Notes: a model not told the origin generated them from the letters alone. Shown: positions 18,209 to 29,450, counted from the first letter of the stretch. The stretch: 64,000 bases of DNA from AP-15 sp963703855 (GCA_963703855.1 CAVPFW010000011.1:124001-188000); one strand, 5' to 3'. A program made the numbers and translations.

Positions 18209-19522
18209 ATGGCCTCTCAGACCGAAAACGAGATCTTGACCCAAGTCGGGTCCGGCACCGCGATGGGCAGCTTGATGCGCCAGTACTGGCTGCCGGCCTG
18301 CTTGTCGTCGGAACTATTGGCCGATGGCGACCCGCTGCGCCTGATGCTATTGGGCGAGCGGTTGATCGCCTTCCGCGACAGCGCTGGGCGGGTCGGCGTC
18401 CTGGATCACCGGTGCCCGCATCGGTGCGCCTCGCTGTTCTTTGGCCGCAACGAAGAAGGCGGCCTGCGCTGCGTCTATCACGGCTGGAAGTTCGACACTG
18501 CCGGCAACTGCCTCGACATGCCCAATCTGCCGGCTGACCAGGATTTCCGGCACAAACTCAAGGCAAAGGCCTACCAAGTGGCGGAGCGCGGCGGACTGGT
18601 CTACGTCTATATGGGCGAGCGCGAGGCCGCACCGCCGTTGCCCGCCTTCGAGGCAACCTTGCTGCCTCCGGACGAGACCGATCTCTCATGCCGGCTGCGC
18701 GAATGCAACTGGCTGCAGGCGTTGGAAGGCGATATCGACACCTCGCATTTCAGCTTTTTGCACACCGGCAAGGTCGAAGTCTCCGACATCGATCCGAACC
18801 ACATGGATCGGTTCCAACTGATCGACCGCGCCCCGCATTTGCATGTCCTTTCGACCGATTGGGGCACGATGTACACCGCCTCTCGGCCGGCCCAGCCGGG
18901 CTATCTCTATTACCGCTTCGCCCATTTCGCGATGCCGTTCTGGACCCTGTTTCCGAACGGCCCGCTGACCGACAACATCATCGCCCAGGCATGGGTCCCG
19001 ATGGACGACACTCACACCATGTCGTTCAACTTCAGCTGGAACCGCCGCACCCCGCCGCTCGCCGTCACGAAAACCGGGGAACCGATCCCGTTCCTCGATC
19101 GCACCACCGCCGTGCTGCCCAATACTGCCGATTGGTTCGGGCGCTGGCGCCCGGTCGCCAATAAAAGCAACGACTATCTGATCGATCGCGAAGCCCAACG
19201 GACCGTCAGCTATACCGGCATCGCCGGCGTGTTCCCCCAGGATTCGGCGGTGACCGAAAGCATGGGCGAAATTTCCGATCGCACCCTCGAACATCTGGCG
19301 CCCAGCGACCGGATGATCGTGATGACCCGCCGGCGGCTGCTCGATGCCGCGCGCGCTGTGCGCGACAACGGGACGATCCCGCCCCTCGTCGACGATCCGG
19401 AGATCGGCGGCAGCGCGCGCTCCGGCGAGTTGATCGCGCCCGAGGGCCTGCCGTGGCTCGACGCCTATGAGAAGACCATGGGGCAGGCGCTGCACCCGAC
19501 CATGCTGCGCGCCGCGGAGTGA
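18209..19522 (+). CDS. Rieske non-heme iron oxygenase, alpha subunit (phthalate dioxygenase-like)
   Basis: The 437-residue protein has a Rieske 2Fe-2S centre with CPH at residues 69-71 and CVYH at 88-91 and the FFGRNEEGGLRC spacing between. The catalytic domain has EGDIDTSHFSFLH near 173-185, where the two His and a nearby Asp would bind the mononuclear iron. Length and the single-subunit plan match phthalate 4,5-dioxygenase-type oxygenases, which hydroxylate or demethylate aromatic and heterocyclic substrates. The cluster contains no matching ferredoxin reductase, so electron donation must come from another locus or an unusual partner. It lies between the LLM monooxygenase and the cyclic-amide hydrolase. 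Confidence 0.93.
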   Translation: MASQTENEILTQVGSGTAMGSLMRQYWLPACLSSELLADGDPLRLMLLGERLIAFRDSAGRVGVLDHRCPHRCASLFFGRNEEGGLRCVYHGWKFDTAGNCLDMPNLPADQDFRHKLKAKAYQVAERGGLVYVYMGEREAAPPLPAFEATLLPPDETDLSCRLRECNWLQALEGDIDTSHFSFLHTGKVEVSDIDPNHMDRFQLIDRAPHLHVLSTDWGTMYTASRPAQPGYLYYRFAHFAMPFWTLFPNGPLTDNIIAQAWVPMDDTHTMSFNFSWNRRTPPLAVTKTGEPIPFLDRTTAVLPNTADWFGRWRPVANKSNDYLIDREAQRTVSYTGIAGVFPQDSAVTESMGEISDRTLEHLAPSDRMIVMTRRRLLDAARAVRDNGTIPPLVDDPEIGGSARSGELIAPEGLPWLDAYEKTMGQALHPTMLRAAE

Positions 19523-19540
19523 GCCGCCAGGGGCCGCCCG

Positions 19541-20644
19541 TTGGAATGCGTTGTCCGCCGCGTGCCGATGCGGCATCCGGGCGACGTCTCGGCAATCCTG
19601 CGGCTGATCGATGAGGGACAGGTAGCGGCGCACGAAATCGTCGCAATCCTGGGAAAGACCGCAGGCAACGGCTGCGTCAACGACTTCTCCCGGGGTTATT
19701 CGACGATGGCCGTGTCGATTGCCCTAGCCGAGCGGCTGGGCATCGCACCGGACGCAGTGCCGAGGCGGATCGCGATCGTGATGTCGGGCGGCGCCGAAGG
19801 CGGGCTATCGCCGCATTTTTTGGTGTTTGCCGCTCGCGAGCGTGAAGCGGCGCCGGCCGGCGGCAAATCCCTCGCGATCGGTACGGCGACGACGCCAACG
19901 CTCTTGCCTGAGCAGCTCGGCTGCATGCCGCAAGCGGCAGCAACGTCGGCCGCGGTGCGCGAGGCAATGGCGCGCGCCGCGATCGCCGATGCCGAGGATG
20001 TCCATTGGGTGCAGGTCAAGTGCCCGCTGCTGACCAGCGAGCGGATCGCCGAGGCCGCCTCGCGCGGCGCAATCACAGCTACTGCGGACACCTATGCCTC
20101 CATGGGTTTGTCGCGCGCGGCTTCGGCGCTCGGGATCGCGTTGGCGCTCGGCGAGGTAGCGCCGGTGGCGGTCGATGACCGTGTGATCGGGCGCGATTTC
20201 CGCCTGTGGTCGTCCCGCGCCAGCGCATCGGCCGGCATCGAGCTGATGCACAACGAGATCGTCGTGATCGGCAACAGCGCCGCATGGTCGGGCGACAGTG
20301 TCATTGCCCATGGCGTGATGCGCGACGCCATCGATGTCCCCAGCGTCATCGGCGTGCTTCGCCGGCTGGATTTCACGATCGCCGGCCAGTTGGAGGAAGC
20401 AGCCGCCTCCCGCATTCTGGCGGTGCTCGCCAAAGCCGAGGCGTCGCGCGACGGGACGATCCGCGGCGCACCCCACACCATGTCGGACGACAGCGACATC
20501 CACGCCAGCCGGCATGCGCGCGCGCTCGTCGGCGGCGTGCTCGCGGGGATCGTCGGGCGGACCGATTTGTTTGTCTCGGGTGGCGCCGAGCACCAGGGGC
20601 CGGACGGCGGCGGCCCGGTCGCGGTGATCGCGCGGCGTCGGTGA
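19541..20644 (+). CDS. ring-opening amidohydrolase (cyanuric acid amidohydrolase/barbiturase family)
   Basis: The 367-residue protein matches the small AtzD/TrzD/barbiturase family, which hydrolyses cyclic imides or ureides and is not known to act on other substrates. Its three-fold repeat is visible, with Lys-Ser pairs at about K39/S82 (LGKTAGNGCVNDF, MSGGAEGGLSPH), K160/S228-230 (VQVKCPLL, SRASASAG) and K298/S346 (LAKAEAS, FVSGGAEHQGPDGGG). The DSDIHASRHARALVGG block is also conserved. The TTG at 19541 is chosen as start because the N-terminus then aligns with family proteins; GTG 19562 and ATG 19568 are alternatives. Cyanuric acid and barbiturate activity cannot be separated by eye. This enzyme gives the best clue to the pathway's chemistry. 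Confidence 0.92.
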   Translation: MECVVRRVPMRHPGDVSAILRLIDEGQVAAHEIVAILGKTAGNGCVNDFSRGYSTMAVSIALAERLGIAPDAVPRRIAIVMSGGAEGGLSPHFLVFAAREREAAPAGGKSLAIGTATTPTLLPEQLGCMPQAAATSAAVREAMARAAIADAEDVHWVQVKCPLLTSERIAEAASRGAITATADTYASMGLSRAASALGIALALGEVAPVAVDDRVIGRDFRLWSSRASASAGIELMHNEIVVIGNSAAWSGDSVIAHGVMRDAIDVPSVIGVLRRLDFTIAGQLEEAAASRILAVLAKAEASRDGTIRGAPHTMSDDSDIHASRHARALVGGVLAGIVGRTDLFVSGGAEHQGPDGGGPVAVIARRR

Positions 20645-20683
20645 AGGCGGCTCGATGGCCCGAAAATTGCTCCGCCAGGGGTG

Positions 20684-21799
20684 ATGATAGCGTCGTCCGA
20701 AGTGCGGCTCATCGCGCTGACCAAGAGCTTTGGCCGCACCATCGCGGTCGACGCGATCACGGCCGAAATCCCCGCCGGCAGTTATTGTTGCCTGCTCGGC
20801 CCGTCGGGCTGCGGCAAGACGACGACCTTGCGCATGATCGCCGGGCATGAGGTGCCGACCAGCGGCGAGATCGTGGTCGGCGGCGCGCGCGTGATCGGTT
20901 TGCCACCGGCCCGCCGACGCACCGCGATGATGTTTCAGAGCTACGCACTGTTTCCGCATCTCGACTGCGTCGACAACGTCGCGTTCAGCCTGCGCATGCG
21001 TGGCGTGCGCAAGGCCGAACGCCGGTCCAAGGCGCGCGACATGCTGCGCCTGGTCGAAATGGAGGAGCAGGCGGGCCGGCTCCCGGCGCAACTGTCCGGC
21101 GGGCAGCAGCAGCGCGTGGCGTTGGCGCGCGCGCTCGTGACCAACCCCCAGGTGCTGTTGCTCGACGAGCCGCTGTCCGCGCTAGACCCGTTCCTGCGGG
21201 TGCGCATGCGTGAGGAGCTGAAACGTTTCCAGCGCCATTTCGGCATCAGCTTCGTGCACGTGACCCACAGCCAGGACGAGGCTTTGGCCCTCGCCGATCT
21301 GGTCGTCGTCATGAACGAGGGGCGGATCGAGCAGGCGGCGCCGGCGCGCACCGTATTCGATCGCCCGGGCACCGCCTTTGTCGCGCGCTTTATCGGCGGG
21401 CACAACATTCTGCCCTGCACGGTCGAGGCTGCCGATGCGAAGGGCGCGCGGCTGCGCGGCCCGCACGGGATCGCGATCGAGACCGTGCGGGCGGGGCTGG
21501 TTGCCGGCGCCACGGTTCAAGTCGCGATCCGCAGCGATCGAATGCACATAAAACGCGCAGCCCGGCGTCTGAAAGCCGTCGGCGCAGGCAATATGGACGC
21601 CGCCTCGTCCGAAACCGTGCAATCCCGTATTGCCGCGATCGAATATCAGGGCGCTGTCGTCAAGTTGCGGCTCGAGGCGGATTGGGGGGACGAGCTGACG
21701 GTGACGCTTTCCGATCAATCCTTTTACACGGCGCCGGTTGCCGAAGGCGACCTCGTCGCAATCGGCTGGAACGACGCCGATGCGCATATCGTCGGCTGA
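20684..21799 (+). CDS. ABC transporter ATP-binding protein (PotA-like)
   Basis: About 371 residues, cytoplasmic. Walker A GPSGCGKTTT lies near residue 40, then the FQSYALFPHLD Q-loop, signature LSGGQQQRVALARAL, Walker B VLLLDEPLSALD and H-loop VTHSQDEAL. A C-terminal TOBE-like region follows from about 235. This matches the polyamine/opine/iron-type importer ATPases. ATG 20684 is used; GTG 20681 directly before it is possible. With the next three genes it forms a complete importer embedded in the catabolic operon, suggesting uptake of the pathway substrate. Confidence 0.92.
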   Translation: MIASSEVRLIALTKSFGRTIAVDAITAEIPAGSYCCLLGPSGCGKTTTLRMIAGHEVPTSGEIVVGGARVIGLPPARRRTAMMFQSYALFPHLDCVDNVAFSLRMRGVRKAERRSKARDMLRLVEMEEQAGRLPAQLSGGQQQRVALARALVTNPQVLLLDEPLSALDPFLRVRMREELKRFQRHFGISFVHVTHSQDEALALADLVVVMNEGRIEQAAPARTVFDRPGTAFVARFIGGHNILPCTVEAADAKGARLRGPHGIAIETVRAGLVAGATVQVAIRSDRMHIKRAARRLKAVGAGNMDAASSETVQSRIAAIEYQGAVVKLRLEADWGDELTVTLSDQSFYTAPVAEGDLVAIGWNDADAHIVG

Positions 21800-21817
21800 A
21801 CAGGGGAGGAACACATC

Positions 21818-23098
21818 ATGCGGCAGCGACAGGGCGCGTCTCGCCGCCGGTTTTTGACCGGCACGGCATCTGCCGCGGGGTTGGCGCTCGGCGCCGGTGC
21901 GATCACCGGGTTTCCGTTTGTCCACGCGGCCGGGCCGGTGACCCTGCGGATCGCCGGCACCGGGGTCAACCAGTTCAAACAGCTCGCCGACAAATGCAAG
22001 TCGGACCTCGGCTTCACCGTGCAATACACGTCTCTAGTCTCCGACGACGTGGTCAAACGCGCGGTCACCCAGCCGAGCTCGTTCGACCTGCTCGATTCGG
22101 AATACTGGATGCTGAAGAAGATCGTGCCGTCGGGCAATCTGCGCGGTATCGACGTCACCAAGATCAAATACTACGACCAGATCGTGCCGATATTTACCAA
22201 AGGCGAACTGCCGAACGGCAAGAAAATGGCGATGGAAGGGATCGCGCCGATCAAGGTCGCCTTTCTGACCGCGGAACAGTCCGACAAATTCGCCAAGCAG
22301 CCGTCGCAATGGATGACGGTGATCCCAACCGTCTACAACGCCGACACGTTGGGTATCCGCCCCGATCTGATCAAGCACCCGATCAACTCCTGGGCCGATC
22401 TGCTCAACCCCGAATTCAAGGGCAGAACCGCGATCCTGAACATCCCGTCGATCGGCATCATGGACGCGGCGATGGCGAGCGCGGCCAAGGGTCTCGCCAG
22501 CTACGAAGACAAAGGCAACATGAGCCGGGAGGAGATCGACAAGACCATCGCGGTCATGACCGCGGCTAAAAAGGCCGGCCAGTTCCGTGCGTTCTGGAAG
22601 GATTTCAACGAGAGCGTCAACCTGATGGCCTCGGGCGAGGTGGTGATCCAATCGATGTGGTCGCCGGCGGTGACCAAGGTGCGGCAGATGGGCGTCGCCT
22701 GCACCTACCAGCCGCTGAAGGAAGGCTACCGCGGCTGGGCCTCCGGGATCGGCGTGCCGGCGCATGTGCAAGGCCCGATGCTCGACGCCGCCTACGAATT
22801 CATCAACTGGTATTTGTCAGGGTGGGCCGGGGCCTTTCTCAACCGCCAGGGCTATTACACGGCGGTGCTCGACACCGCGAAAAAGGACATGACCGCGGAC
22901 GAATGGGGCTACTGGATGGAAGGCAAGCCGGCCAAGGGCGACATCCTCAGCCCAACCGGTGAAAAAATCGAAAGCGCCGGCGCCGTGCGCGACGGCGGCT
23001 CGTTCTGGGAGCGCATGGGCCGGGTCAGCGTATGGAACACGGTCATGGACGAGGACCTCTACATGGTCCGCAAATGGAACGAGTTCATCGCCGCGTGA
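21818..23098 (+). CDS. extracellular substrate-binding protein (PotD-like, Tat leader)
   Basis: This 426-residue periplasmic protein carries a twin-arginine leader (SRRRFLTGTASAAG, likely cleaved after VHA near residue 40). The body resembles family 1 polyamine-type binding proteins, with FDLLDSEYWMLKKI and YNADTLGIRPDLI, and a conserved domain-closing region with FINWYLSG. It is larger than typical PotD (about 350), so the ligand is probably not a simple polyamine. It follows the ATPase gene by 18 bases and precedes the permease pair. Confidence 0.9.
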   Translation: MRQRQGASRRRFLTGTASAAGLALGAGAITGFPFVHAAGPVTLRIAGTGVNQFKQLADKCKSDLGFTVQYTSLVSDDVVKRAVTQPSSFDLLDSEYWMLKKIVPSGNLRGIDVTKIKYYDQIVPIFTKGELPNGKKMAMEGIAPIKVAFLTAEQSDKFAKQPSQWMTVIPTVYNADTLGIRPDLIKHPINSWADLLNPEFKGRTAILNIPSIGIMDAAMASAAKGLASYEDKGNMSREEIDKTIAVMTAAKKAGQFRAFWKDFNESVNLMASGEVVIQSMWSPAVTKVRQMGVACTYQPLKEGYRGWASGIGVPAHVQGPMLDAAYEFINWYLSGWAGAFLNRQGYYTAVLDTAKKDMTADEWGYWMEGKPAKGDILSPTGEKIESAGAVRDGGSFWERMGRVSVWNTVMDEDLYMVRKWNEFIAA

Positions 23099-23156
23099 AC
23101 GGCACGTATCCGCGTTGTGGCGGCACGCTTCTTTCCGGATTTGCATTGCTGACGTG

Positions 23157-24014
23157 ATGCGGCCGGCCTCGTCGATCGTAGCCTATCTCGAGGCGCTGCC
23201 GCTGACCGCGGTGTTCCTTGTCTTTTTCGTCGCACCGATGGTGCTGGTCGTCGTAGTCAGCTTTTTCGGCTACCAATCTTATCGGATGCTGATTCCTGGC
23301 CTAACACTCGACAATTACAGCGAGGTCTTTTCCGACCCCGTTACCTATCGAACCTACCTGATTACAATAAAGTTCTGTGTCATCGTCTGGACGATCACGG
23401 TTGTTCTCGGTTTCCTGATCGCCTATTTCCTCGCCTTTCTGGTGCGCAGCCCGAGCTGGCAGATGGTGCTTCTACTGCTCTGCACGATCCCGTTCTGGAC
23501 CTCGATCGTGATCCGCATGATCGCCTGGATTCCGCTGCTCGGGCGCAACGGCCTCGTCAACCAGCTGCTGCTGGCGATCGGCGCGGTCGACCGGCCGCAG
23601 GAATGGCTGCTCTATTCCCAATTCGCCGTGATCATCGGCTACGTCCAGCTCTACACCCTGATGATGATCATGCCGATTTTCAACTCGATGATGCGGATCG
23701 ACCCGGCACTCGTCGAAGCCGCCACCGATGCCGGCGCCAATACCTGGCAGGTGCTGTGGACTGTTGTCCTGCCATTGTCCAAGCCGGGCATCGCTATCGG
23801 CTCGATCTTCGTCATCGCCATGGTGATGGGCGATTTCGTCACCGTCGACGTGCTCGGCGGCGGACAGGTCGCCTCGGTTGGAAAGGAGATCGCGTCTCAG
23901 CTCTCCTATCTGCAGTTTCCGCCGGCGGCGGCGACCGCAATCGTGCTGCTGCTGGCGGTCGTCGCGATGATTGCCCTGTTGGTGCGGGTCGTCGACATCC
24001 GCAAGGAGCTGTGA
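23157..24014 (+). CDS. ABC transporter permease (PotB-like)
   Basis: This 285-residue inner-membrane protein has about six hydrophobic segments, starting with LPLTAVFLVFFVAPMVLVVV (in part). The binding-protein-dependent transport loop reads DPALVEAATDAGANTWQVLW with VVLPLSKPGI. It matches the first permease of spermidine/putrescine-type importers. ATG 23157 is used; GTG 23154 is adjacent. Two bases separate it from the next permease start. Confidence 0.92.
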   Translation: MRPASSIVAYLEALPLTAVFLVFFVAPMVLVVVVSFFGYQSYRMLIPGLTLDNYSEVFSDPVTYRTYLITIKFCVIVWTITVVLGFLIAYFLAFLVRSPSWQMVLLLLCTIPFWTSIVIRMIAWIPLLGRNGLVNQLLLAIGAVDRPQEWLLYSQFAVIIGYVQLYTLMMIMPIFNSMMRIDPALVEAATDAGANTWQVLWTVVLPLSKPGIAIGSIFVIAMVMGDFVTVDVLGGGQVASVGKEIASQLSYLQFPPAAATAIVLLLAVVAMIALLVRVVDIRKEL

Positions 24015-24016
24015 GG

Positions 24017-24859
24017 ATGCGTTCCGCGGCGCGCCCGCCGATCTTCTACGGCCTCGCGGTCCTGCTCGGGGTCTTTATCCTGTTTCTTTACGGCCCGATC
24101 GCAACCGTCGTGCTGCTCGCCTTCCAGGGGCCGAATGGCGGGCTGGTGTTTCCGATGAACGGGGTCTCGCTGCACTGGTTCGGCGAGCTGTTCCGGCCGC
24201 AATCGATCGGCGACATCTGGGGCGCGTTCGATCGCTCGATCGGTCTCGGCGCGGTGGTGATGGTCGCGACCGTAGTATTCTCGTTTCTCGCCGGCCTGGC
24301 CTTTCGCCATCGTTTCGCCGGCGCCGCTGCGCTCTTCTATGTCGCCATCGCCAGCCTGGTGATGCCGTCGATCGTCGTCAGTCTCGGCATCGGCGCGATG
24401 TTCGAGATGCTCGGGATCGACCGCGCCTGGTACAGCTCGGCGCTGGGAGCCCATCTGACCTGGACTTTGCCATTCGGGCTTTTAATCATGTTCGCCGTGT
24501 TCAACCGGTTCAACCCGGCCTACGAGGAGGCGGCGCGCGATCTCGGGGCGACCGGCTGGCAGCGGGTCCGCCATGTCGTCGTGCCGATCATCGCCCCGAG
24601 CCTCCTCGGCGTAGCACTGTTCGGGTTCACACTGTCCTACGACGAGATTGCGCGAACTTCGCAGTCGATCGGGGCGCTGAACACGTTGCCGCTCGAGCTC
24701 GAAGCGATGCAGACCAACGCCACGACCCCGGTGATTTACGCGTTGGGGGCGATGACGACGGGCCTGTCCCTCCTGGTCATCGGCGCATGTTTGCTGGGAG
24801 TCGTTGCGGTGCGCCGGCGCCGGGAACGCTTCGGCTCGGATGCCGGGAAGGCGGCATGA
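24017..24859 (+). CDS. ABC transporter permease (PotC-like)
   Basis: 280 residues with six predicted helices and the coupling loop YEEAARDLGATGWQRVRHVV followed by PIIAPSLLG. It pairs with the PotB-like subunit. The sequence ALFGFTLSYDEIARTSQS resembles the PotC region near the exit of the pore. The AGGA site before ATG 24017 lies within the stop of the preceding gene. Seven bases separate it from hydantoinase A, so transporter and hydrolases appear to be one transcript. Confidence 0.92.
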   Translation: MRSAARPPIFYGLAVLLGVFILFLYGPIATVVLLAFQGPNGGLVFPMNGVSLHWFGELFRPQSIGDIWGAFDRSIGLGAVVMVATVVFSFLAGLAFRHRFAGAAALFYVAIASLVMPSIVVSLGIGAMFEMLGIDRAWYSSALGAHLTWTLPFGLLIMFAVFNRFNPAYEEAARDLGATGWQRVRHVVVPIIAPSLLGVALFGFTLSYDEIARTSQSIGALNTLPLELEAMQTNATTPVIYALGAMTTGLSLLVIGACLLGVVAVRRRRERFGSDAGKAA

Positions 24860-24866
24860 GGCGCCG

Positions 24867-26939
<2,073 letters not shown>

Positions 26940-26954
26940 CGATGGCAGGCACCG

Positions 26955-28787
26955 ATGGCGCAGTCCTTTGAAATCGACAGCATCACCGCCAGCGTCGTGC
27001 AAGGCGCGCTCGAGAACATCGCGGTCGAGATGGGCTACAAGCTGATGCGGATGTCGTATTCGTCGATCATCCGCGAATCCGAAGATTTCGGCGCGGCATT
27101 GGTCGATGCCGAGGGGCGCGGGCTCGCCGAATCGGCGCAATCGACGCCGCTGCAATCGGGGCCGATCCCCGGCTACATCCGCGGCATCCTGAAAACGCTG
27201 CTGGCGCGAGGAGATCAGGTCCGGCCGGGCGACGTGATCATGCACAACGACGCCTATGGCGGTGCCAGCCATGGGCCGGATGTGGGCTTTGCGGTCCCGG
27301 TGTTTCACCAGGGGCGGCTCGTCGCCTTCGCCGCGACGACGGCGCATCACCTCGATATCGGCGCGCTGAGCCCCGGCAGCTGCGGCATCGTCGATGCGAT
27401 CGACGCCTACGCCGAAGGGCTCCAGTTCAAGGCCATCAAGGTCTATGACCGCGGCATCCGCAACGACGCCGTCTGGCAGTTGCTGCGCGACAATATCCGC
27501 GTCTCGGACCTCGTCGTCGGCGACATGGAGGCGCAGATCGCCGCCGCGCGGATCGGCGCCGAGCGCCTCGGCGCATTGATCGAGCGCTACGGCTACGGGC
27601 GTTTTACCGCCGCCTCCACCGCGGTCATGGACTATGCCGAGCGGCTGATGCGCCAGGCGATCGCCGCAGTGCCGGACGGCGATTACACCGCCCGCACGAT
27701 GATCGACGGGTTCCTCGACAGCCCCGACCCGCGCAAACGGCATCTGCCGATCGTCGCGACGGTGCGGGTGCGCGGCGCCGAGATCGAGGTCGATCTGACC
27801 GGCACCGCCGACCAAGTGACGGATCGGCCGATCAACATGCCGTTCGAGGGCACCGTCGATGTCGCGGTCTGGCTGACGATCCGCTCGGTGCTGCTCGATA
27901 CCGCCGTGTGCGGGCATATCCCGGTCAATGACGGGCTGCTGCGCCCGATCCGGATCACGGCGCCGCTCGGCTCGCTCGCCAACCCGGTGTTCCCGGCGCC
28001 GACGATAGCCCGCTTCTGCCCCGGCAATCAGGTGGCCGACACCGTGATGAAGGCATTGGCGCAGGCGCTTCCGGGCCAGGTCTCGGCCGGGATCGGCAAT
28101 CTCAAGGTCATCGCCTTTTCCGGCATGCAGCAGGGCCGGCAATGGGTCCATATGGAGATCTTCGAGGGCAGCTATGGCGGGCGCAGCGGGCTCGACGGCA
28201 TGGATGCGGTCGACACGCTCTACGCCAATACCCGCAACAACCCGATCGAGGATATCGAGAGCCACCTGCCGCTCCGGGTCACCCGCTATGAGTTGCGCGA
28301 GGGGGCGAGCGGGGCGGGCGAGTGGCGCGGCGGTCTCGGCTCGGTGCGGGAGTTCGCGTATCTGAGCGATGGCGGCGCCTCGGTCGAAGGCGAGGGGCAT
28401 GCCTTCGCCCCCTGGGGGCTGGGCGGCGGCAAGCCCGGCAGCCCGGCGGAGCTGCGGCTCGTCCGGCAGGACGGGACGGTCGAGATGCTGCCCTCGAAGG
28501 TTCCGCACATGCCGATCCGCACGGGCGAGCGGTTTGTCTGCATCGGCCCGGCCGGGGGCGGTTATGGCGACCCGCTCCTGCGCGACCCGGCGCGCGTGCG
28601 CAACGATGTCGCCGACGGCCTGCTGTCGGCCGTGGCCGCACGCCGCGATTACGGCGTGGCGCTGACCCCGGCCGGCGCCATCGACGCAGCGCAGACTGCT
28701 CGACTGCGCGCCGGGTCGGGCGCGCCTCTTCTTAACTCTGCATCTGCCCGGTCGGACGGCCCTTGTTCCAGGGCGCATTCTGCATGA
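26955..28787 (+). CDS. hydantoinase/5-oxoprolinase family subunit B (HyuB-like)
   Basis: The 610-residue partner of HyuA shows IVQGALENI-type N-terminal sequence (SVVQGALENIAVEMG), ESEDFGAALVDAEG, DVIMHNDAYGGASHGPDVG, and GSYGGRSGLDGMDAVDT with NTRNNPIE. The family's C-terminal PGGGGYGDP-like block appears as GPAGGGYGDPLLRDP. The last ~25 residues, rich in Ser and Ala, look unconserved. It is the final gene of the operon; about 590 bases without an obvious gene follow before the tRNA. Confidence 0.92.
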   Translation: MAQSFEIDSITASVVQGALENIAVEMGYKLMRMSYSSIIRESEDFGAALVDAEGRGLAESAQSTPLQSGPIPGYIRGILKTLLARGDQVRPGDVIMHNDAYGGASHGPDVGFAVPVFHQGRLVAFAATTAHHLDIGALSPGSCGIVDAIDAYAEGLQFKAIKVYDRGIRNDAVWQLLRDNIRVSDLVVGDMEAQIAAARIGAERLGALIERYGYGRFTAASTAVMDYAERLMRQAIAAVPDGDYTARTMIDGFLDSPDPRKRHLPIVATVRVRGAEIEVDLTGTADQVTDRPINMPFEGTVDVAVWLTIRSVLLDTAVCGHIPVNDGLLRPIRITAPLGSLANPVFPAPTIARFCPGNQVADTVMKALAQALPGQVSAGIGNLKVIAFSGMQQGRQWVHMEIFEGSYGGRSGLDGMDAVDTLYANTRNNPIEDIESHLPLRVTRYELREGASGAGEWRGGLGSVREFAYLSDGGASVEGEGHAFAPWGLGGGKPGSPAELRLVRQDGTVEMLPSKVPHMPIRTGERFVCIGPAGGGYGDPLLRDPARVRNDVADGLLSAVAARRDYGVALTPAGAIDAAQTARLRAGSGAPLLNSASARSDGPCSRAHSA

Positions 28788-29373
28788 TCGCCTCCAATGA
28801 GCCGCCCGCGCCCTCCCACCAACCACCGCAAATATCGCCTTAGGGTACACGCCAATATAGGGATGAAGTTCTAGAAAACTCGAAAAGGGCAGGCCGAGTC
28901 GGCGGTGCAGCCAATCGATGCCGAACTCGGCAATGCGCCATAATCACTTTGTAATTCATATAATATTCCTGTGATACTATGAGCAAACGGCGCTGTCTCC
29001 TTCGGTGTCGGGGTCCGCGGCTATGGGCAAACGCTCCACGAGACCGGGGCGTGCTACTCGCTTTGAACCAAATCACCACAGCGAACAGGAGGACATGACC
29101 AAGCGCAAAAAAAACGTCCCCGCACCGCCCGCCGCGCGCGCCATCGCAAGCGGCACTTCCGGCTCACCGTCAAGGCGCAGGAAGTGCTGGTCTATTACAC
29201 GCCGAACTGGATGGAAGGCGACGACCCGAAATGGCCGGCCGAGTTGGACGCGACTGCTGGCCTTCGGCGGCTCGGCACCGAGCGCGGGGCCGCCCTTGGC
29301 GATGATCGTGGTTGCTATGTGGGTGCTAGGCGCCGCGCGCGGCTGATGATGGTGTCTCTAAGTACTTTAAAAA
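28788..29373. other. 586-bp intergenic region with AT-rich core and a possible small gene
   Basis: The region 28850-28990 is notably AT-richer than the surroundings and contains a TATAAT at 28959-28964 without a convincing -35 partner. An AGGAGG at 29087-29092 precedes ATG 29095 closely. No terminator hairpin is obvious after the HyuB gene. The rest is explained by the possible small gene below. Confidence 0.4.
29095..29346 (+). CDS. possible small protein, perhaps frameshifted
   Basis: An AGGAGG two bases upstream supports initiation at ATG 29095, giving an 83-residue basic peptide beginning MTKRKKNVP. An eight-A run follows the fourth codon. In the other frame the downstream sequence looks more protein-like (FRLTVKAQEVLVYYTPNWME), so an indel in the A run could have moved the frame. 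I do not recognise the product. The spacing of the ribosome site is short. This may be a real small gene, a remnant, or chance. Confidence 0.25.
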   Translation: MTKRKKNVPAPPAARAIASGTSGSPSRRRKCWSITRRTGWKATTRNGRPSWTRLLAFGGSAPSAGPPLAMIVVAMWVLGAARG

Positions 29374-29450
29374 TGGTCGGAGTGAGAGGATTTGAACCTC
29401 CGGCCCCTGCCTCCCGAAGGCAGTGCTCTACCAGGCTGAGCTACACTCCG
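29374..29450 (-). tRNA. tRNA-Pro (anticodon CGG)
   Basis: Read on the minus strand from 29450, the sequence folds as a cloverleaf. The acceptor CGGAGTG pairs with CACTCCG, the D arm is GCTCAGCCTGGTAGAGC, and the anticodon stem CTGCC/GGCAG holds the loop TTCGGGA with anticodon CGG. The T arm has GGTTCAAATCC. Discriminator A is at 29377 and the CCA at 29376-29374 is encoded. It reads the proline codon CCG, common in this GC-rich genome. Confidence 0.95.

Noticed and set aside
28950..28970. Sigma-70 promoter at TATAAT 28959-28964
   Set aside because: No acceptable -35 element at the right distance, and AT-rich patches produce such hexamers by chance.
29374..29450. tRNA-Pro as attachment site of a catabolic island at 13.6-28.8 kb
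   Set aside because: The operon lies on the correct side, but no integrase gene or second copy of the tRNA 3' end was found, and operon composition matches the genome.
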